64,000 nucleotides of DNA from Nocardioides cavernaquae (lineage in GTDB: Bacteria; Actinomycetota; Actinomycetes; Propionibacteriales; Nocardioidaceae), in contig NZ_QYRP01000002.1 in NCBI RefSeq assembly GCF_003600895.1, positions 2,666,001 through 2,730,000 of the forward strand, given 5' to 3'. The position numbers were made by a program, and so were the translations under genes. Under the pieces are notes generated by a model, which saw nothing but the letters and a program-made list of their open reading frames with translations, was not told where the DNA came from and did no database searches. Below are positions 58,537-64,000 of this stretch, one piece after another. Within the stretch, counting starts at the first letter, position 1. Each line of letters opens with the position of its first letter.

Positions 58537-59573
58537 CCACGCTCGCCCCTGTGCCCGCCGAGCATGCGGCGACCGTGCGGGCTGCGCGCCGCCTCCCGCG
58601 GCGCCGGCTGTTGCTCGTCTGGCTCGGTCTCTCCCTGGCCACGACCGGAGCGTTCCTCGCCCGGGTCCTGCTCGGGGACTACAGCTTCACGATCCCCGAC
58701 GCGGTCGCGATCGTCTTCCAGGACAAGCAGATCCCGACCGCAACCTTCATCCTGATGGAGACGAAGCTGCCGCGGGCGGTCCTGGCCGTGCTGGTCGGCC
58801 TCGCGTTCGGTGTCGCCGGCGCCATCTTCCAGGGAGCGCTGCGCAACCCGTTGGCCTCACCGGACGTCATCGGTGTCGGGATGGGCGCCAGCGCAGCGGC
58901 CACGTTCGCCTTCGTCGAGCTGAACGCCGAGGGCGTCGAGGTGGCGCTGTGGGGTGCGGGGGGAGCGATCCTCATGGCCGTCGTGGTCCGACTGGTCGGC
59001 GGCTCGGGCAACAAGCTGATCCTGGCCGGTGTCGGAGCGACCGTCGCGTTGCAGGGCTTCATCCAGTACCTCTTCACCCGCGCCGACGAGTACGACGCGC
59101 ACATCGCGCTGCGCTGGCTCACCGGCTCGGTCAGCGAGGCGACGTGGGAACAGATCCAGCTCGTCAGCGTGGGCCTGCTGATCCTGCTCCCGCTCACGGC
59201 AGCCCTGGTCAGGAGCATCGGCATCGCCGAGCTCGGCCCCGACCTCGCCACGGGGCTCGGTGTCGGCCCGCGGCGCACGGATGCGGTCCTGCTGCTCGCG
59301 GTGCTCCTGGTCGCGCTCGGTGTCGCCGTCGCCGGTCCCGTGTCGTTCGTGGCCTTCCTCGCTGCGCCGATCGCCCGCGCGCTCAACGGCGGGCGCCGCA
59401 CGCTGGTCGGCGCGGGCCTCACTGGCGCGCTCATCGTGGTCGCTGCGGAATACCCCGCCGACTACCTCTTCGCCGACGTGAACTATCCCGTCGGCGTGAT
59501 CACCGGTGCGCTCGGCGCACCGTTCCTCCTGTGGCTGCTGGCCACGGGTCGTGCTGGAAGGAGCGCCCGATGA
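58533..59573 (+). CDS. FecCD-family iron-siderophore permease (second)
   Basis: 346 aa, about ten membrane helices. Motifs: [79 protein letters not shown] and [17 protein letters not shown]. Forms a heterodimer with the preceding permease. ATGA overlap with the gene before and the ATPase gene after. Confidence 0.92.
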   Translation: MTTLAPVPAEHAATVRAARRLPRRRLLLVWLGLSLATTGAFLARVLLGDYSFTIPDAVAIVFQDKQIPTATFILMETKLPRAVLAVLVGLAFGVAGAIFQGALRNPLASPDVIGVGMGASAAATFAFVELNAEGVEVALWGAGGAILMAVVVRLVGGSGNKLILAGVGATVALQGFIQYLFTRADEYDAHIALRWLTGSVSEATWEQIQLVSVGLLILLPLTAALVRSIGIAELGPDLATGLGVGPRRTDAVLLLAVLLVALGVAVAGPVSFVAFLAAPIARALNGGRRTLVGAGLTGALIVVAAEYPADYLFADVNYPVGVITGALGAPFLLWLLATGRAGRSAR

Positions 59574-60388
59574 CTGACACCCTGAGCCCCGTGGTGACCA
59601 CCCCCCGCCTTGTCACCTCCACGCTCTCGCTCGGCTACGCCGACCGGCCCGTCGTGCACGACCTCGATCTCGCTGTCCCCGACGGCAAGGTGACGGTGAT
59701 CGTCGGTGCCAACGGCTGCGGCAAGTCGACGCTGCTGCGCGGCCTGGCCCGGCTGCTCAAGCCCTCGACCGGGGCCGTGCTCCTCGACGGACGCTCGATC
59801 CACGAGCAGCCCAGCAAGGAGGTCGCGCGCCGCCTCGGCCTGTTGCCGCAGAACCCCGTTGCCCCCGAGGGCCTCACCGTCGTGGACCTCGTCGGTCGCG
59901 GCCGGCACCCGCACCACGGTCCCTTCCGCCGCTGGTCGGCCGAGGACGACGCCGCCGTCGCGCGCGCCCTCGAGATGACCGACACGCTCGACCTGGCCCG
60001 CCGGCCGGTCGACGAGCTCTCCGGCGGCCAGCGCCAGCGCGTGTGGATCGCGATGGCGCTCGCCCAGGAGACCGACCTGCTCCTGCTGGACGAGCCGACG
60101 ACGTACCTCGACGTGGCGCACCAGGTCGAGGTGCTCGACCTCCTGGTCGATCTGAACGCCGCCCGCGGCGCGACGGTCGTCATGGTGCTGCACGACCTCA
60201 ACCTCGCCGGGCGTTATGCCGACCATCTGGTCGCGCTACGCGAGGGACGCGTCGTCGCGTCCGGCACACCGTCTGAGGTCGTGACGCCGGAGCTCGTGCG
60301 CGATGTCTTCGGCCTCGAGTCGCAGGTCATCGTCGACCCGGTCTCGCACACCCCGCTCGTCGTGCCGCTCGGACGGCACCACCAGTGA
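59570..60388 (+). CDS. Iron-siderophore ABC transporter ATP-binding protein (FepC-like)
   Basis: 272 aa. Walker [11 protein letters not shown]-loop [13 protein letters not shown], signature [15 protein letters not shown], Walker [13 protein letters not shown] and switch His in [16 protein letters not shown] hydrolysis drives ferric-siderophore import. ATGA overlap and GGAAGGAG ribosome site; homologues start here even though the frame is open far upstream. Last gene of the uptake operon. Confidence 0.95.
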   Translation: MTDTLSPVVTTPRLVTSTLSLGYADRPVVHDLDLAVPDGKVTVIVGANGCGKSTLLRGLARLLKPSTGAVLLDGRSIHEQPSKEVARRLGLLPQNPVAPEGLTVVDLVGRGRHPHHGPFRRWSAEDDAAVARALEMTDTLDLARRPVDELSGGQRQRVWIAMALAQETDLLLLDEPTTYLDVAHQVEVLDLLVDLNAARGATVVMVLHDLNLAGRYADHLVALREGRVVASGTPSEVVTPELVRDVFGLESQVIVDPVSHTPLVVPLGRHHQ

Positions 60389-60435
60389 CCCGACACGACG
60401 CACGTCGTCCTGCGGCGGCGTGACAGACTCGGATC

Positions 60436-61029
60436 ATGCGCAGAACCAGCACCACCGAGCCGACGGGTGACCTCGCGGACCTGAAGCGGGCGATCGACAA
60501 GGCCGGTTACTACCCCGAGGTCGTCTTCGACGGCGTCGCGACCGCCGTCGCCGGTGAGGAGATCGTGGACTTCTACGTCCACCACGAGCCGACCATCGAG
60601 CACGACGAGGTACGCCGACACATCACCGTCGCGGTCCTCACGCCGAGCCGGCTGATCCTGGCGCACACCGACGAGCACGCCGGTGACGACCTGCTCCCGC
60701 AGCCCTACACGTCGACCTCCAGCGAGGCGATCGCGCTCAGCGGAGTGAAGTCCGTCGTCGTCACGCGCATGGTCACCAACCCGACCAAGGGCGCCCAGCC
60801 GCCGGTCGAGGCCGTGCTCACGATCGGCTGGGGTGGCGTCGGTCGTCTCGACCTCGAGCCCGCCGGCTGTGCGGACCCCAACTGCGATGCCGACCACGGC
60901 TACACGGGCGTGCTCGCGAGCGACGACTTCTCGCTGCGGGTCTCGGCAGCCGCCGAGGGCCAGCACGCCGTCGACGCACTGCTCGGCTTCGCCGCCTCGC
61001 TCTCGGCGCACACCCAGGGCACGCGTTGA
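60436..61029 (+). CDS. DUF5998 protein
   Basis: 197-aa protein of the actinobacterial DUF5998 family: AIDKAGYYPEVVFDGVATAV, FYVHHEPTIEHDEVRRH, PSRLILAHTDEHAGD and CADPNCDADHGYTG with two Cys. Function unknown. Its stop overlaps a TTG start of the phosphatase-superfamily gene (TTGA). CAGACT lies 6 nt before the ATG, possibly a leaderless promoter. Confidence 0.85.
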   Translation: MRRTSTTEPTGDLADLKRAIDKAGYYPEVVFDGVATAVAGEEIVDFYVHHEPTIEHDEVRRHITVAVLTPSRLILAHTDEHAGDDLLPQPYTSTSSEAIALSGVKSVVVTRMVTNPTKGAQPPVEAVLTIGWGGVGRLDLEPAGCADPNCDADHGYTGVLASDDFSLRVSAAAEGQHAVDALLGFAASLSAHTQGTR

Positions 61030-62144
61030 CGGACGGCGGAGCCTTCGTCGAGCCCGCCTATCACCAGCGCACCCTCGGCGATGTCGTCCCGGCGATCGCT
61101 GCCGCGCTCGGGGTCGAGCGCCATCTGGCGGGCACCCTCGTGCTGCCCGACGCCCCGGCGTACGTCGTCTTCCTGATCGACGGCCTCGGCCAGGAGCTGC
61201 TCAACCGCTACTCCTACGCGGCGCCCTTCCTCGCCTCGCTGGCGGGTTCGCCCGGCACCTCCGGCGTGCCGTCGACCACGGCCACGTCGCTCACGTCACT
61301 GGGCACCGGGCTGACCCCGGGCCAGCACGGGTTGGTCGGCTACACCGCGCGCGTCCCGGAGACCGGTGAGCTGCTCAACCACCTGCAGTGGGACCGCGAC
61401 GTCGACCCGACGCTGTGGCAGCCGCACCAGACCGCGTTCGCGCGGCTCTCGGCCGCCGGCGTGCGGGTCACTTCGATCAACAAGCGCGCGTTCGCCACCT
61501 CGGGCCTGACCGTTGCCGGCCACCGCGGATCGGCCTACGTCGGCGCGGACAACGCCGAGGAGCGCTTCGCCGCGGTCCTGGAGGCCGCGGGCACGGCTCC
61601 GTCGCTGACCTACGTCTACGACGGCGACCTCGACAAGACCGGTCACCAGCACGGTGTCGCCTCGACCGAGTGGCTGCTCGAGCTCCAGGCCGTCGATGAG
61701 TTCGCCGAAGACCTGCGCGACGCGCTGCCGCCCTCCGTCCGGCTGCTCGTCCTGGCCGACCACGGCATGGTCGACTCCCCGCGCGCCTCGCGCCTCGAGC
61801 TCGACGACCACCCCGAGCTGCGCCAGGGCATCGCTCTGGTGGGGGGAGAGGCACGCTTCCGCCACCTCTACTGCCGGTCGGGTGCCGTTGACGACGTCGC
61901 CGCGGCCTGGCGAGCCGTGATCGGCAGCCGCGCCACCGTGCTCACGCGGCCGGAGGCCGTGGCGAAGGGCTGGTTCGGCGAGGTCGACCCGGCCGTCGGG
62001 CTGCGGCTGGGCGACGTGATGATCGCCTGCCACGACGACTTCGCGGTCTTCTCCACGCGGGACTTCCCGAGGGAGCACACGATGGTCGGCCTGCACGGTT
62101 CGCTCACCCGCGACGAGATGCTGATCCCGATCCTGATCGCCTGA
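61026..62144 (+). CDS. Alkaline phosphatase superfamily protein (nucleotide pyrophosphatase-type)
   Basis: 372 aa, no signal peptide. Metal sites: VVFLIDGLGQELLN (Asp), VPSTTATSLTSLGTG with the Thr/Ser nucleophile, YDGDLDKTGHQHG, LADHGM and the late HGS. This set matches nucleotide pyrophosphatase/phosphodiesterase-type enzymes; substrate unknown. The TTG start is chosen for its 4-nt overlap with DUF5998; an in-frame ATG does not occur until after the first motif. Confidence 0.87.
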   Translation: MTDGGAFVEPAYHQRTLGDVVPAIAAALGVERHLAGTLVLPDAPAYVVFLIDGLGQELLNRYSYAAPFLASLAGSPGTSGVPSTTATSLTSLGTGLTPGQHGLVGYTARVPETGELLNHLQWDRDVDPTLWQPHQTAFARLSAAGVRVTSINKRAFATSGLTVAGHRGSAYVGADNAEERFAAVLEAAGTAPSLTYVYDGDLDKTGHQHGVASTEWLLELQAVDEFAEDLRDALPPSVRLLVLADHGMVDSPRASRLELDDHPELRQGIALVGGEARFRHLYCRSGAVDDVAAAWRAVIGSRATVLTRPEAVAKGWFGEVDPAVGLRLGDVMIACHDDFAVFSTRDFPREHTMVGLHGSLTRDEMLIPILIA

Positions 62145-62153
62145 CCCGCCGCA

Positions 62154-63617
62154 CTACTCCGGCTCGTTGCCGCCCCCGAGCCGGTAGGACGACCGCACGC
62201 CGCCGTACATCAGGTGCGCGATCAGGCCCTCGGCCGCGTGGGGCAGGTTGTGGCAGTGGTCCATCCAGATCCCGGGGTTGTCGGCGACGAAGGCGATCTC
62301 GAACTCCTCGCCCGTCCCCACCTCGAGGCTGTCGATCCACCACGGGCTGCCTGTGGTGGGTTCGCCATCACGGGACAGCACCAGGGCGCGATGCCCGTGG
62401 AGGTGCATCGGGTGGGTCTCGCCGCTCCGGTTGACGATGTGCACGACGGCGACGTCGCCCTCCTCGACGTGGAACATGGGGATGTCGGGGAAGAGGTGGC
62501 CGTTGATGGTCCACCACCGGCCCGGCCGGCCGTCGAGGAAGCCGAGGCGACGTCCGATCTCGTACTCGAACCGACGCTCCGGGTCGCTGACGTCGATCCC
62601 GGGCTCGGCCGGTGTGCCGTAGTCCAGCAGGTCGAGCTCCTGCCGCGGCTGCGCTGGTACGACGGCGGGCGCAGGTGAGCTGCCCAGGGTGATCACTGTC
62701 GTGCCGTCGACATCGATCCGGACGCCGTCCGGAGGGACGACGACGCCCAGGTCGATGCGGCCTCCGGCGGTCACACCGATCCACCTGCCGCTCACCTCCG
62801 TAGGCCCGTTGAGGTCCGTGCCGTCGACCGCCAGAACGCGGTAGGGCGCGCCGGTGACCCAGACCGAGGCCTGCGTGTTGTCGGTGTTGACGAGCCGAAC
62901 CCGGACCTCCTCGCCCGGAGCCACGTCGGCGTGGAGCGCGGGAGCGCCGTTGAGCGTCGGCTTGCCGTCGTACTGGTGCAGGACGGCGACCAGGTCCTGC
63001 GTCGCCGGCCCGCTCGGATGCGTCGGCTCGACGACCAGCGCCCCCAGCAGGCCCTGCCGCACCTGCACGTGGGAGAGCTGGTGGGCGTGGTACCAGTAGG
63101 TGCCCGCGCGGTCCGCGACGAAGCGGTAGACGAACCGCTCGCCCGGGGGCACGGCGTCCTGGGTGACACCCGCGACACCGTCCATCGCGTTCGGGACGTC
63201 GACGCCGTGCCAGTGCAGCGTCGTGCCGCCCCGGACGCTCGAGTTGACCAGGGTCGCCTCGATCAGCTGCCCCTGCGTCACCCGGAGGACGGGGCCCGGC
63301 GAGGTGCCGTTGACCAGGATCCGGTCGCCCTGCTGGGTGACGGTCAGCGTGAACCGGACATCGGCCGGCCGGGCCGGGTCCTCGATCAGGTCTGCGACCG
63401 CACGGTCGCCCTTGCCGCTGCCGTGCTCGCCATGGCTCCCGGGAACGCCGTGTCCGACCGGACCGGGCCCGCCACCGGTGTCGACGTAGCCCATCGAGGC
63501 GACGTCATAGGTGGCCGGAAGCAGGCTCGACCACCACGACCACGCCAGCGGTAGAAGGAGCGCCAGCGTCGCCCCGCATGCGACGAGCAGGCGGGTCCGG
63601 CCGGATGCGACCTTCAT
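62154..63617 (-). CDS. Membrane-anchored multicopper oxidase
   Basis: 487 aa. N-terminal membrane helix (residues 8-28) followed by a His/Gly-rich linker (GHGVPGSHGEHGSGKGD), then three cupredoxin-like domains. Copper motifs: LHWHG, WYHAHQLSHV, HPMHLHGH and the T1 site HCHNLPHAAEGLIAHLM. Probably an extracellular laccase/copper oxidase. It is preceded, 4 bp upstream, by a small membrane protein gene, so they likely form an operon. Confidence 0.92.
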   Translation of the reverse strand: MKVASGRTRLLVACGATLALLLPLAWSWWSSLLPATYDVASMGYVDTGGGPGPVGHGVPGSHGEHGSGKGDRAVADLIEDPARPADVRFTLTVTQQGDRILVNGTSPGPVLRVTQGQLIEATLVNSSVRGGTTLHWHGVDVPNAMDGVAGVTQDAVPPGERFVYRFVADRAGTYWYHAHQLSHVQVRQGLLGALVVEPTHPSGPATQDLVAVLHQYDGKPTLNGAPALHADVAPGEEVRVRLVNTDNTQASVWVTGAPYRVLAVDGTDLNGPTEVSGRWIGVTAGGRIDLGVVVPPDGVRIDVDGTTVITLGSSPAPAVVPAQPRQELDLLDYGTPAEPGIDVSDPERRFEYEIGRRLGFLDGRPGRWWTINGHLFPDIPMFHVEEGDVAVVHIVNRSGETHPMHLHGHRALVLSRDGEPTTGSPWWIDSLEVGTGEEFEIAFVADNPGIWMDHCHNLPHAAEGLIAHLMYGGVRSSYRLGGGNEPE

Positions 63618-63621
63618 CAGG

Positions 63622-64000
63622 TCACGCGTTGACCAGGTCCTGCTGCTCGGTCGTGGCCGACCTGACCCGTTTGCCGGCCATGACCGCAGCGGCGAAGAGG
63701 ACGAGTGCGTTCAGCCCGTGGAGTGCGCCGAATGCAGGGTCGACGTCGCGCGCGAGGCCAGGGAGGACCTGCGACTGCAGCATGACGAGGACGAACACCG
63801 CGAATGCCCACCAGACGCCCCGGGGCACCTTGGCGAAGAACGACACGATCAGGAAGATCAGCGACAGCAGCGGGACGATCATGAATCCGTTGATTCCGTG
63901 GATCATGAAGCCACGCTCCGCCGTGAAGTTCCACGGGCAGTCGCGACAGTCGAGCTGTGCCTTGGAGAACGTGTTGCCCTCGTCGATCCAGACACCGAAT
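63622..64000 (-). CDS. DUF6220-like small membrane protein, partial (5' end outside window)
   Basis: 126 codons visible without a stop from the window edge. Before the first in-window ATG, the frame continues through FGVWIDEGNTFSKAQL and CRDCPWNFTAERGF, so that ATG (63906) is internal. Three helices follow: MIHGINGFMIVPLLSLIF, VPRGVWWAFAVFVLVMLQSQ and FGALHGLNALVLFAAAVM. The paired HGxN motifs resemble DUF6220 proteins; the His residues could be heme or metal ligands. Co-transcribed with the multicopper oxidase gene. Confidence 0.6.
   Translation of the reverse strand, partial: FGVWIDEGNTFSKAQLDCRDCPWNFTAERGFMIHGINGFMIVPLLSLIFLIVSFFAKVPRGVWWAFAVFVLVMLQSQVLPGLARDVDPAFGALHGLNALVLFAAAVMAGKRVRSATTEQQDLVNA

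Noticed and set aside
1..64000. tRNA, rRNA, transposase, integrase, CRISPR or prophage genes
   Set aside because: None recognised on either strand.

Overview
The window is 64 kb of GC-rich DNA from an actinobacterium. It is most likely a member of the Nocardioidaceae, Nocardioides or a close relative, judging from gene content and protein style; no 16S rRNA or other decisive marker is present. Support for the phylum comes from the thioesterase-polA-rpsA-coaE order shared with mycobacteria, a primary sigma factor with a long Lys/Ala-rich N-terminus, an LprG-type lipoprotein next to a P55-type MFS pump, DtxR/IdeR-type iron boxes, and many genes whose -10-like hexamer sits only 6-8 bases before the start codon (leaderless transcripts). 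I see no rRNA, tRNA, CRISPR array, insertion sequence or prophage. Genes are dense, often overlap by 4 nt (ATGA/GTGA/TTGA), and convergent pairs are usually separated by strong GC-rich hairpins.

Layout. 1-15 kb: replication and translation core (polA, rpsA, coaE) mixed with a lipid-flippase-like protein, a secreted heptad-repeat protein with a coupled membrane partner, a methyltransferase, an APH-like protein, a GlxA/AdpA-type regulator, an acyl-CoA synthetase and a YCII/hydrolase pair. 15-27 kb: group 2 sigma factor with a SigR/SigH-type promoter, oligopeptidase B, the 5-oxoprolinase genes pxpABC, dinB, a DUF4192 protein, an HhH-GPD protein, the primary sigma factor and azlCD. 27-45 kb: P450, secreted SpaA-like and choice-of-anchor proteins, membrane transporters, topoisomerase IV subunits parE and parC (7 kb apart on opposite strands), purT, beta carbonic anhydrase, esterase, and the LprG-like/P55-like pair. 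45-47.5 kb: a Pat-like GNAT/acyl-CoA synthetase fusion.

47.5-60.4 kb is the most interesting part: an iron-regulated locus for an NRPS-independent hydroxamate siderophore. The leftward operon (55045 to 47522) encodes a PLP amino-acid decarboxylase, a flavin N-monooxygenase, an acyltransferase-IucA/IucC fusion and a cytoplasmic penicillin acylase-acyltransferase fusion, each overlapping the next by 4 nt. Rightward are an MFS exporter candidate and a substrate-binding protein, two permeases and an ATPase for ferric-siderophore uptake. Two overlapping iron boxes lie between the divergent arms, and a third lies across the stop codon of the MFS gene. A desferrioxamine/bisucaberin-type pathway is inferred: diamine formation, N-hydroxylation, N-acylation, then oligomerisation. 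The two acyltransferase domains are paralogues, and the acylase fusion has no obvious role in the textbook pathway.

60.4-64 kb: a DUF5998 protein coupled to an alkaline-phosphatase-superfamily enzyme, then a membrane-anchored multicopper oxidase preceded by a small membrane protein cut by the window end.
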